Assembly (NCBI RefSeq): GCF_015319165.1
Contig: NZ_JADIVZ010000016.1
Location: forward strand, 19,450 to 83,449
Direction of reading: 5' to 3'
Source of the DNA: Nocardioides acrostichi
Lineage (GTDB): Bacteria > Actinomycetota > Actinomycetes > Propionibacteriales > Nocardioidaceae
Length of the DNA: 64,000 nucleotides
The notes beneath the pieces are model-generated. The model ran no database searches. It was given only the letters and a program-made list of their open reading frames with translations, and was not told where the DNA came from. A program made the translations under genes and the position numbers. This document shows, one piece after another, positions 43,389 through 51,920 of the stretch (its first letter is position 1; the number at the start of each line of letters is the position of its first letter).

Positions 43389-45741
43389 AGCCGCCCATGC
43401 CGTGCCAGGACGTCGAGGTGAGGCCGCCGCCGGAGCGCGCGGGTGCGTCGGGGAGCGGGCGTCCGCCGTACTGCACCCCTCCGCCGCGGGCGTCGTAGCG
43501 CAGCCAGGTGGTGGCGGCATGCTGGCCGCGGCCGGGTCGGCTCCAGTCGCAGACGCCATCGGCGTACAGATCGTGGAGGGCGGCGAGCTGCTCGGCCGTG
43601 AACGGCACGGGCGACCCGGCGACATCGGCGTCGGTGAAGGGCCGCAGTCGGCAGGCCACGATGTCGTTGGCAAGTGGGCCACCCGCCTCCTGGCGCGGCG
43701 TCGAGAGCCGGGTCTGGAGCACCTGGAGCTGCTCGGTCGAGCACGCCTGTTCCGCCTCGGCGACCACGCAACGATCGGTGATGTCGGCCGGCTTGTCGGC
43801 CACGACCTTCGTGGCCAGGGATGTCGAGGAATGATCGGCCTCGATGGCGCTGAGCCAGGCGTCCATCGAGTCCAGGGCCTCGTTCGCCCAGGCAGGGTCG
43901 CCGATGAGCGGAGTGGGCCCGAACCACATGACGCGGTTGTCGGCGTTGCCTTGAGCGGCCTCGATGCGCTCGTCGGTCCAGAAGGCGTGCGCATAGTCGT
44001 GCGCGGCGCCCGGGTCGGGGCCGCCGAAGTTGATGATGGGCACCTGGCTGGTGTGGTCGAACTCGTTCACCAGGCCCGTGCGATAGGCGTACCGGATGGA
44101 ACGGGCGTCGCCGCTGATGCGGTCGGGCGTGGGTCGGAGGTCGACGTCGATGCCGCCGAGCTGGGTGTTGAGGTCGACGAACTGCGCTGGGGTGATGGCA
44201 CCGGATTCGAGCTCGTGGAGCCCGAACATCACGCCGGTGTTGGCGAAGGGAATGCCACCGAAGCCGTGGCCCGCCGTCTGCTCGGCCGGCGTCCAGGTCG
44301 AGCGCGGGCGCCGACCGAGCTGGTTGACCAGCAGGTCGAGCACCGAGCACCGCACGCCGCCTGGATTGGTGTCGGGCTCGTAGCGGGTGCTCGGGTCACC
44401 AGCCACGGTCTCCTGCGTGCCCGGGCAGGCGTACTGGGGGTCCAGGGCGTTCTTGAACAGGCCCTCGTCGGCAGTGATCGAGTTGGCGATCGAGAGGTGA
44501 CCCTCGACCTGGGCCATCTGCGTCGGTGACCACACCACGCCCGGCGCCCACCGGGTCGGATCCTCGAAGTAGAGGCGCATCAGGTGGTAGTCGGCGAACT
44601 GCGCGCCAGCGGTGAACACGTCGGGATAGGAGCAGGTGGTGACGAGCCCCTGGTAGATGCCCGGGTAGGCGTTGGCGACGGTGTGCTGCGCGATCGAACC
44701 CCCCGAGCAGCCCGTGCCGATCGTGTAGCGCAGGGTGCCGTACTGCTCGACGAGCCGCTCCTTGGCCATCATCACCGACTCGGCGTTCATCGCCACCGAG
44801 CAGTTGTGCCCGGTGTTGTCGAGCGCCGTGGAGAGCACGGCGAAGCCCTCGCCGAGCGCGTGCACATAGCTCTGCACGGTGTCGGCGTCGGCCGCGCTGA
44901 AGGTGCCGGAGTAGTCGTCGAGCGGCGGGGTGCCCGGTGTGTACGACGCTCCGCAGCCGCCGCCGTGGGTGACCAGCAGCTTGTGGTTCCACTGTGGCTG
45001 CGGCGCCCACGCGCGCCAGCGCTTGCCGGGCGTGAACAGGGTGAGGATCGAGTAGCGGTCGCGGTCTTGGAAGCCGTCCTCGCGGCGCACGATGAACGGC
45101 ACCTCGTCGCCCGACTGGGTCGTCGTGGTGGCCACGTCGGAGGGCGGGTCGTCGGGATCGTAGGGCTGCAACGACAGCTGCGCCGGGTCGGAGGATCTGT
45201 AGAGGAACGTGTAGGTGGGCGGCTGGTCGCAGCGAGCGTTCGTCGCGGTGTCCTGGCAGACGTAGTGCCGGGTCTGCGGGCCGGAGAAGACCGGGCCGCC
45301 CTGGCGGTGGTTCACCAGGGCCACGTGTGCACGGTGCCCACCCACGCGGGCGCGCAGCACGGTGCGGCCCACGGGCAGACCCTTCACCAGGCCGCTGATC
45401 GTGCCGTCGGGTCGCCGCTCGAAGCGGTGCGAGACGTCGCGGTGCCCGGCGCGCACGTGCAGCCGGCGCACGGTGGCGCCGTGGGGCAGGGTGACGCGCA
45501 CGAGTGCATCGCCCCCGGAGATCAGGTCGGCCCGGTTGGAGAGCACCCGCAGCGTCAGCCGCCGCTGCCCGGTGACATGGGCGGTGACCGCCTCGGACGA
45601 CCCGGCGGCCGAGGACGCACCGGGCGTGGCGCCGTCCGCGCTCGGGGTGAGGCCCGGTGCCGAGGCCAGCCCCGCGGCGACCAGTGCGGCCAGGAGCGCG
45701 ACCCCCAGGTGAGACGTGACGTGCTTCACAGCGATCCCCAT
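43387..45741 (-). CDS. Large secreted DUF6351 protein, alpha/beta-hydrolase-like
   Basis: A 784-residue exported protein with an N-terminal signal (HLGVALLAALVAAGLASAPG). Residues about 60-150 form a beta-rich domain (LTLRVLSNRADLISGGDALV). The central part resembles esterase/tannase-type hydrolases: HKLLVTHGGGCG suggests an oxyanion loop and IGTGCSGGSIAQH contains the candidate nucleophile Ser346 in a G-x-S-x-G-like elbow; EFDHTSQVPIINFGGPDPG and HDYAHAFW may supply the acid and His. I recognise the family as DUF6351; activity is inferred. TAGGTT at 45753-45748 lies 6 nt before the ATG, suggesting a leaderless transcript. Confidence 0.85.
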   Translation of the reverse strand: MGIAVKHVTSHLGVALLAALVAAGLASAPGLTPSADGATPGASSAAGSSEAVTAHVTGQRRLTLRVLSNRADLISGGDALVRVTLPHGATVRRLHVRAGHRDVSHRFERRPDGTISGLVKGLPVGRTVLRARVGGHRAHVALVNHRQGGPVFSGPQTRHYVCQDTATNARCDQPPTYTFLYRSSDPAQLSLQPYDPDDPPSDVATTTTQSGDEVPFIVRREDGFQDRDRYSILTLFTPGKRWRAWAPQPQWNHKLLVTHGGGCGASYTPGTPPLDDYSGTFSAADADTVQSYVHALGEGFAVLSTALDNTGHNCSVAMNAESVMMAKERLVEQYGTLRYTIGTGCSGGSIAQHTVANAYPGIYQGLVTTCSYPDVFTAGAQFADYHLMRLYFEDPTRWAPGVVWSPTQMAQVEGHLSIANSITADEGLFKNALDPQYACPGTQETVAGDPSTRYEPDTNPGGVRCSVLDLLVNQLGRRPRSTWTPAEQTAGHGFGGIPFANTGVMFGLHELESGAITPAQFVDLNTQLGGIDVDLRPTPDRISGDARSIRYAYRTGLVNEFDHTSQVPIINFGGPDPGAAHDYAHAFWTDERIEAAQGNADNRVMWFGPTPLIGDPAWANEALDSMDAWLSAIEADHSSTSLATKVVADKPADITDRCVVAEAEQACSTEQLQVLQTRLSTPRQEAGGPLANDIVACRLRPFTDADVAGSPVPFTAEQLAALHDLYADGVCDWSRPGRGQHAATTWLRYDARGGGVQYGGRPLPDAPARSGGGLTSTSWHGMGG

Positions 45742-45747
45742 GGCCGG

Positions 45748-45816
45748 AACCTACGACAGACAGCCGACATCCGCATCGGGTCAGGTGGAAACTCGTGACG
45801 GGTCGGCCACTACGCT
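45748..45816. promoter_or_regulatory. Divergent promoters of the DUF6351 gene and menG with a family 4 repeat between
   Basis: TAGGTT on the minus strand (45753-45748) lies 6 nt before the DUF6351 start, and TACGCT on the plus strand (45811-45816) lies 6 nt before the menG GTG. Between them a single family 4 unit (45783-45804, AGGTGGAAACTCGTGACGGG...) covers the menG -35 region, so the repeat may affect this promoter. Confidence 0.55.
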
Positions 45817-45822
45817 CACCCG

Positions 45823-46512
45823 GTGGCACGAGCAGACCTGGACAAGCAGCCCGGCGACGTGCGTCGCATGTTCGATGCGGTCGCGCGCCGCTACGACGTG
45901 ACCAACGACGTGCTCTCCTTGGGGCAGGACCGTCGGTGGCGGACGGCGGTGCTCGACGCGGTCGCCCCCGTGGCGGGGGAGCGGGTGCTCGACCTCGCGG
46001 CCGGTACCGGCACCTCGAGCGAGCCGTTCCACGATCGGGGCGCGACCGTCGTCCCGTGCGACTTCTCGCTCGGGATGCTGACCGTCGGCAAGCAGGCGCG
46101 GCCGCACCTGCCCTTCACCGCGGGCGACGGCACGAGGCTGCCGTTCGCCGACGCCACCTTCGACGCCGTGACGATCTCGTTCGGCCTGCGCAACATCGTC
46201 GACCCGCGGGCGGGACTCGCCGAGATGCGCCGGGTGACCAAGCCGGGTGGGCGGTTGGTCGTGTGCGAGTTCAGCCACCCCACGTGGAGGCCGTTTCGCA
46301 CCGTCTACGTGGAGTACCTGATGCGCGCGCTGCCGCCCGTGGCCCGGGCGGTCTCGAGCAGTCCCGACGCCTACGTCTACCTGGCCGAGTCGATCCGGGC
46401 CTGGCCCGACCAGCGGGGGCTCGCGGACGTGATGGTCGAGGCCGGTTGGGAGTCGGTTGAGTGGTGCAACCTCTCCGGCGGGATCGTCGCGCTGCACCGC
46501 GCCCGCGCCTGA
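45823..46512 (+). CDS. menG: Demethylmenaquinone methyltransferase
   Basis: SAM-dependent last step of menaquinone synthesis (MenG/UbiE family), 229 residues. SAM motif I is VLDLAAGTGTSSEPF; the UbiE signatures are RYDVTNDVLSLGQDRRWR near the N-terminus, CDFSLGMLTVGK, and ISFGLRNIVDPRAGLAEMRRV followed by KPGGRLVVCEF. The frame starts at GTG 45823, probably leaderless. It is the last men gene before the nuo operon, 230 bp upstream of nuoA, linking quinone synthesis with its user. Confidence 0.97.
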   Translation: MARADLDKQPGDVRRMFDAVARRYDVTNDVLSLGQDRRWRTAVLDAVAPVAGERVLDLAAGTGTSSEPFHDRGATVVPCDFSLGMLTVGKQARPHLPFTAGDGTRLPFADATFDAVTISFGLRNIVDPRAGLAEMRRVTKPGGRLVVCEFSHPTWRPFRTVYVEYLMRALPPVARAVSSSPDAYVYLAESIRAWPDQRGLADVMVEAGWESVEWCNLSGGIVALHRARA

Positions 46513-46544
46513 GCGGCCCTGGCGCGGCTCTGCTCCGCCCCGAC

Positions 46545-46584
46545 GGACATGTTTTAGGACACATGTTCATGGCCTAAATGGCCA
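46545..46584. promoter_or_regulatory. Two adjacent dyads in the menG-nuoA gap
   Basis: GGACATGT (46545-46552) and ACATGTTC (46561-46568) form an inverted repeat with 8-bp arms (7 of 8 matched) and an 8-nt spacer. Directly after it, TGGCC-TAAAT-GGCCA (46570-46584) is a perfect inverted repeat. The surroundings are AT-richer than the average of the window. They could be operators or the menG terminator; there is no T-run. Confidence 0.45.
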
Positions 46585-46676
46585 GATGGGAGGCGCTGTC
46601 GGCGCCGCCTGCGCGTCGAGGCCCCCCAAGGTGCGATGCGTCACGGCCAGTGGCAGACTGAGGGACGCGCCACACT

Positions 46677-46694
46677 TCGTGATTCGGTTCACAA
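46677..46694 (+). promoter_or_regulatory. Rex operator upstream of nuoA
   Basis: TCGTGATTCGGTTCACAA matches the Rex consensus TTGTGAA-N4-TTCACAA at 5 of 7 left-arm and all 7 right-arm positions. It lies 49 bp before the nuoA start. Rex regulates nuo in Streptomyces, and rex itself is encoded 30 kb upstream in this window behind a similar site. Confidence 0.7.
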
Positions 46695-46742
46695 GGGCAC
46701 GGAACCGCGGGTGCGACGCTCGGAGAGGAGACATCGCTCGTC

Positions 46743-47102
46743 ATGGAGCTCTACATCCCGGTGTTGGTACTCGGGGCCCTCGGCTTCGGGTTCGCCGCCT
46801 TCTCCGTCGTGATGAGCACGGCGACCGGGCCCAAGCGCTACAACCGCGCCAAGCTCGACTCCTACGAGTGCGGCATCGAGCCCACCCCGCAGCCGATGGG
46901 CGGCGGCCGCTTCCCGGTGAAGTACTACATCACCGCGATGCTGTTCATCGTCTTCGACATCGAGATCATCTTCCTCTACCCCTGGGCCGTGCACTTCGAC
47001 GCGATGGCCCTCTTCGGTCTGATCGAGATGGTCCTCTTCATCGCCACCGTCTTCGTCGCCTACGCCTACGTATGGCGCCGCGGCGGCCTGGACTGGGACT
47101 GA
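46743..47102 (+). CDS. nuoA: NADH-quinone oxidoreductase subunit A
   Basis: A 119-residue membrane subunit of NDH-1 (complex I) with three helices. The loop with the conserved Cys is KLDSYECGIEPTPQPMGGGRFPVKYY (Cys in YECG), followed by IVFDIEIIFLYPWA. ATG 46743 has GAGAGGAG about 13 nt upstream, rather far. First gene of the 14-gene nuo operon; 127 bp separate it from nuoB, the only sizeable gap in the operon. Confidence 0.97.
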   Translation: MELYIPVLVLGALGFGFAAFSVVMSTATGPKRYNRAKLDSYECGIEPTPQPMGGGRFPVKYYITAMLFIVFDIEIIFLYPWAVHFDAMALFGLIEMVLFIATVFVAYAYVWRRGGLDWD

Positions 47103-47115
47103 GCGCCGCCATGCG

Positions 47116-47188
47116 CACGTCCTGCCTTCGTCGTCGCCAGTCGACGGCCAATCCCGAGCCGCCTCCTTCCTCCGCCTTGGCAGGACGC
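47116..47188 (+). other. Inverted repeat in the nuoA-nuoB gap
   Basis: CGTCCTGCC (about 47116-47124) and GGCAGGACG (about 47180-47188) are exact complements 55 nt apart, so the mRNA between nuoA and nuoB could fold into a long-range stem. The same gap contains an in-frame 39-codon reading (ATG 47111, stop TGA 47228-47230) whose stop overlaps the nuoB ATG; it lacks a ribosome site and I do not call it a gene. Confidence 0.4.
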
Positions 47189-47229
47189 ACGCCTGACGAC
47201 GCTCAACACGACCAAGAGGTGAATGCCTG

Positions 47230-47780
<551 letters not shown>

Positions 47781-47784
<4 letters not shown>

Positions 47785-48494
47785 CCGACGAGAAGTCCAC
47801 CCAGGGGCAGGAGAGCGGCCTGCCCGCCACCACCGGCGAGCAGTCCAGCGTCGGCGTGCGCCACGGGATGTTCGGCGTCAAGGGCAGCGGTGACACCTCC
47901 GGCTACGGCGGCATGGTCACCCCGACCGTCTACCCCGCGGCCACCGAGCGACCCTACGGCGGCTGGTTCGACGAGGTCGCCGACTCCCTCGAGCGCGCCA
48001 CCGGCGGCGCCGGGGTGTCCCAGGCGATCGGCAGCGTCGTCGTGCACCGCGGCGAGATCACCTTCCACGTGGCCCGCGAGCACCTGCTCACCGTGGCCCG
48101 CGTGCTGCGCGACGACCCCGCGCTGCGCTTCGAGTTCTGCTCGGGCGTCAGCGGCGTGCACTACCCCGACGACCTCGGCCGCGAGCTGCACGTCGTCCTG
48201 CACCTGACGTCGATGACCTGGAACCGTCGCGTCCGCGTCGAGACCAGCTGCCCGGACTCCGACCCGCACGTGCCCTCCACGGTGTCGGTCTACCCGGCCA
48301 ACGACTGGCACGAGCGCGAGACCTGGGACATGTTCGGCATCCAGTTCGACGGGCACCCCTCGCTCACGCGCATCCTCATGCCGGACGACTGGCCCGGCCA
48401 CCCCCAGCGCAAGGACTACCCGCTGGGCGGCATCCCTGTGGAGTACAAGGGCGGCACCGTGCCGCCGCCGGACCAGCGGAGGTCCTACAACTGA
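47781..48494 (+). CDS. nuoC: NADH-quinone oxidoreductase subunit C
   Basis: A 237-residue peripheral-arm subunit. A non-conserved N-terminal tail of about 60 residues precedes the 30-kDa domain, which carries the signature ERETWDMFGIQFDGHPSLTR and RILMPDDWPGHPQRKDYPLG. It is separate from NuoD here, as in mycobacteria and unlike the NuoCD fusion of E. coli. The GTG overlaps nuoB and its stop overlaps nuoD (TGATG). Confidence 0.97.
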
Positions 48495-49852
48495 TGACCA
48501 CCACCGATCAGACCCAGACCAACGAGGATCTCTACGCCGGCACGTCGGAGACCTCCGAGGGCCGCGTCTTCACCGTCACCGGGCAGGACTGGGACGAGAT
48601 CAGCTCGAGCCTGGCCGACGGCCAGGAGGAGCGGGTCGTCGTCAACATGGGCCCGCAGCACCCGTCGACGCACGGCGTGCTCCGGCTCATCCTCGAGCTC
48701 GAGGGCGAGACGGTCACCGAGGCCCGCTGCGGCATCGGCTACCTGCACACGGGCATCGAGAAGAACATGGAGTTCCGCACCTGGACGCAGGGCGTCACGT
48801 TCTGCACCCGGATGGACTACCTCAGCCCGTTCTACAACGAGATGACCTACGTGCTCGGCACCGAGCGGCTCCTCGACATCGAGGGCGACGTGCCCGAGAA
48901 GGCGCAGGTCATGCGGGTGCTCCTCATGGAGCTCAACCGCATCTCCAGCCACCTGGTGGCCATCGCCACCGGGGGCATGGAGATCGGCGCGCTCACGGTC
49001 ATGACCATCGGCTTCCGCGAGCGCGAGCTCGTGCTCGACCTCTTCGAGCTCATCACCGGCCTGCGCATGAACCACGCGTTCATCCGCCCCGGCGGCGTCG
49101 CCCAGGATCTCCCGGTCGGGGCGCTCGACGAGATCCGCGACTTCATCGCCTTGATGAAGAAGCGGCTCCCCGAGTACGCCGCGCTGTGCAACGCCAACCC
49201 CATCTTCAAGCGCCGCCTCGAGGGTGTGGGCCACCTCGACCTCGAGGGCTGCCTGGCGCTGGGCCTGACCGGCCCGGTGCTGCGCTCGACCGGCTACCCC
49301 TGGGACCTGCGCAAGACCCAGCCCTACTGCGGCTACGAGGACTACGAGTTCGACGTGCAGACCTGGGACACCAGCGACGCCTACGGTCGCTTCCGGGTGC
49401 GCCTGGGCGAGATGTGGGAGTCGCTGCGCATCGTCGAGCAGGCCGCCGACCGGCTGGCCGGCCTCGAGGGCGCGCCCGTCATGGTCGCGGACAAGAAGAT
49501 CGGCTGGCCCAGCCAGCTCTCGATCGGCTCGGACGGCCAGGGCAACAGCCTCGACCACATCAAGCACATCATGGGCGAGTCCATGGAGGCCCTCATCCAC
49601 CACTTCAAGCTGGTGACCGAGGGGTTCCGGGTGCCGCCCGGCCAGGCGTACGTGCCGATCGAGAGCCCGCGCGGCGAGCTCGGCGCGCATGTCGTCTCCG
49701 ACGGCGGCACGCGTCCGTTCCGGGCGCACTTCCGCGACCCGTCCTTCTCCAACCTCCAGGCCACGAGCGTGATGAGCGAGGGCGGCATGGTCGCCGACGT
49801 CATCGTCGCCATCGCCAGCATCGACCCCGTGATGGGAGGCGTCGACCGGTGA
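48494..49852 (+). CDS. nuoD: NADH-quinone oxidoreductase subunit D
   Basis: The 49-kDa subunit, 452 residues, forming the quinone-binding cavity with NuoB and NuoH. Characteristic segments are NMGPQHPSTHGVLRL, CGIGYLHTGIEKNME, MNHAFIRPGGVAQDLP and the C-terminal ESPRGELGAHVVSDGG and PSFSNLQATSVM. The N-terminal 45 residues are polar. Overlaps nuoC and nuoE. Confidence 0.98.
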   Translation: MTTTDQTQTNEDLYAGTSETSEGRVFTVTGQDWDEISSSLADGQEERVVVNMGPQHPSTHGVLRLILELEGETVTEARCGIGYLHTGIEKNMEFRTWTQGVTFCTRMDYLSPFYNEMTYVLGTERLLDIEGDVPEKAQVMRVLLMELNRISSHLVAIATGGMEIGALTVMTIGFRERELVLDLFELITGLRMNHAFIRPGGVAQDLPVGALDEIRDFIALMKKRLPEYAALCNANPIFKRRLEGVGHLDLEGCLALGLTGPVLRSTGYPWDLRKTQPYCGYEDYEFDVQTWDTSDAYGRFRVRLGEMWESLRIVEQAADRLAGLEGAPVMVADKKIGWPSQLSIGSDGQGNSLDHIKHIMGESMEALIHHFKLVTEGFRVPPGQAYVPIESPRGELGAHVVSDGGTRPFRAHFRDPSFSNLQATSVMSEGGMVADVIVAIASIDPVMGGVDR

Positions 49853-50610
49853 CGCTGGACCAGAAGACCCACGACGAGCTCGTCGAGATCGCCGGCCGCT
49901 ATCCCGAGAAGCGCTCGGGCCTGCTGCCGATGCTGCACCTGGTGCAGTCGGTCGAGGGCCGGGTGACCCCCGAGGGCATCGAGACCTGCGCGGAGATCAT
50001 CGGCATCAGCCCGGCCGAGGTCAGCGGTGTCGCGACCTTCTACACGATGTACAAGCGTCGTCCGGTCGGCGATCACCTGGTCGGCGTCTGCACCAACACC
50101 CTGTGCGCGGTCATGGGCGGCGACGCGATCTTCGAGACGCTCAAGAGCCACCTCGACGTCGGCAACGACGAGACCACCGAGGACGGCACGATCACCCTCG
50201 AGCACGTCGAGTGCAACGCCGCCTGCGACTACGCGCCGGTGATGATGGTCAACTGGGAGTTCATGGACAACATGACCCCGGCTTCGGCCGTCCAGCTGGT
50301 CGACGACCTGCGGGTCGGCAAGGAGGTCACCTCCACCCGTGGCCCGCGGTTGTGCACCTGGCGCGAGGCCGAGCGTGTGCTCGCCGGCTTCCCCGACGGC
50401 CGGGTCGACGAGGGCCCCGCCGCCGGTGCGGCGTCCCTGGTCGGCCTCGAGATCGCCGCCGAGCGCGGTTGGACGGCGCCCGCCACACAGGCGTCCGGCG
50501 CCGCCGACGGCGCACCGAAGACCTCCGACGACCCGGTCGCCGAGTCGGCGCGGGTCGAGCAGGAGTCGCCCACCGACACCACGGCTGCGGAGAAGAAGGA
50601 GGCGAAGTAA
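49849..50610 (+). CDS. nuoE: NADH-quinone oxidoreductase subunit E
   Basis: A 253-residue thioredoxin-like subunit with a 2Fe-2S cluster: ligands lie in VCTNTLCAVMGG and ECNAACDYAPVM (C-x4-C and C-x3-C). The core ends near residue 165; the remaining roughly 85 residues are Ala/Glu/Thr-rich and end in KK/EAK, a common actinobacterial extension. GTG start overlaps nuoD; the stop overlaps the nuoF start (TAATG). Confidence 0.97.
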   Translation: MTLDQKTHDELVEIAGRYPEKRSGLLPMLHLVQSVEGRVTPEGIETCAEIIGISPAEVSGVATFYTMYKRRPVGDHLVGVCTNTLCAVMGGDAIFETLKSHLDVGNDETTEDGTITLEHVECNAACDYAPVMMVNWEFMDNMTPASAVQLVDDLRVGKEVTSTRGPRLCTWREAERVLAGFPDGRVDEGPAAGAASLVGLEIAAERGWTAPATQASGAADGAPKTSDDPVAESARVEQESPTDTTAAEKKEAK

Positions 50611-51920
50611 TGGTCGACACCCTCACTCCCGTCCTCACCAAGAACTGGGGCCAGGACCGCGCCTGGACCCTGCCGGCCTACGAGGCCCAGGGCGGCTACA
50701 AGGCGCTGGAGAAGGCGCTCTCCATGGCGCCCGACGACCTGATCACGGCCGTGAAGGAGTCCGGCCTGCGCGGCCGCGGCGGTGCGGGCTTCCCGACGGG
50801 CATGAAGTGGAGCTTCATCCCGCAGGACAACCCGAAGCCGAAGTACCTCGTGGTCAACGCCGACGAGTCCGAGCCGGGCACCTGCAAGGACATCCCGCTC
50901 ATGATGGCCAGCCCGCACACCCTGGTCGAGGGCGTCATCATCTCCAGCTTCGCGATCCGCGCGAACAAGGCGTTCATCTACATCCGCGGCGAGGTGCTCC
51001 ACGTGATCCGCCGGGTGCAGGCCGCCGTGGCCGAGGCGTACGCCGCCGGTCACCTGGGCACCGACATCCACGGCTCGGGCTACGACCTCGACATCGTGGT
51101 GCACGCCGGCGCCGGCGCCTACATCTGCGGTGAGGAGACGGCCCTGCTCGAGGGCCTCGAAGGACGCCGCGGCCAGCCGCGCCTGCGCCCGCCCTTCCCC
51201 GCCGTGGCCGGTCTGTACGCCAGCCCGACGGTCATCAACAACGTCGAGTCGATCGCCTCGGTGCCGAGCATCGTCGCGAACGGCCCCGAGTGGTTCTCCT
51301 CGATGGGCACCGAGAAGTCCAAGGGCTTCGGCATCTTCTCCCTCTCCGGGCACGTCAACCGGCCGGGTCAGTACGAGGCGCCGCTGGGCATCACGCTGCG
51401 CGAGCTCATCGACCTCGCCGGCGGCATCCGGGAGGGTCACCAGCTGAAGTTCTGGACCCCCGGTGGCTCCTCCACCCCGCTGCTCACCGACGAGCACCTC
51501 GACCTGCCCTTGGACTTCGAGTCCATGGGCGCGGCCGGCACGATGCTCGGCACCCGTGCTCTCCAGCTCTTCGACGAGACCACCTGCGTGGTGCGGGCGG
51601 TGCTGCGCTGGACCGAGTTCTACAAGCACGAGTCCTGCGGCAAGTGCACCCCGTGCCGCGAGGGCACCTGGTGGCTGGTGCAGACCCTGGCGGCGCTCGA
51701 GCAGGGCAAGGGTCGAGAGAGCGACCTCGACCTGCTGCTCGACCAGTGCGAGAACATCCTGGGTCGCTCGTTCTGCGCCCTCGGTGACGGCGCCACCAGC
51801 CCAATCTCGAGCTCGGTGAAGTTCTTCCGCGACGAGTACCTCGCGCACCTCACGCACGGCGGCTGCCCGTTCGACGCGGCTGCCTCCACCGCCTTCTCAC
51901 CCGCTGGAGCCTCGGTATGA
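50610..51920 (+). CDS. nuoF: NADH-quinone oxidoreductase subunit F
   Basis: The 436-residue NADH- and FMN-binding subunit. GLRGRGGAGFPTGMKWSF and YLVVNADESEPGTCKD bind NADH and FMN, AGAYICGEETALLEGLEG is the family motif, and the 4Fe-4S cluster ligands Cys343, Cys346 and Cys349 are in ESCGKCTPCREG, with the fourth in CENILGRSFCALG. AAGGAGG precedes the start, the best ribosome site in the operon. Overlaps nuoE and nuoG. Confidence 0.98.
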   Translation: MVDTLTPVLTKNWGQDRAWTLPAYEAQGGYKALEKALSMAPDDLITAVKESGLRGRGGAGFPTGMKWSFIPQDNPKPKYLVVNADESEPGTCKDIPLMMASPHTLVEGVIISSFAIRANKAFIYIRGEVLHVIRRVQAAVAEAYAAGHLGTDIHGSGYDLDIVVHAGAGAYICGEETALLEGLEGRRGQPRLRPPFPAVAGLYASPTVINNVESIASVPSIVANGPEWFSSMGTEKSKGFGIFSLSGHVNRPGQYEAPLGITLRELIDLAGGIREGHQLKFWTPGGSSTPLLTDEHLDLPLDFESMGAAGTMLGTRALQLFDETTCVVRAVLRWTEFYKHESCGKCTPCREGTWWLVQTLAALEQGKGRESDLDLLLDQCENILGRSFCALGDGATSPISSSVKFFRDEYLAHLTHGGCPFDAAASTAFSPAGASV

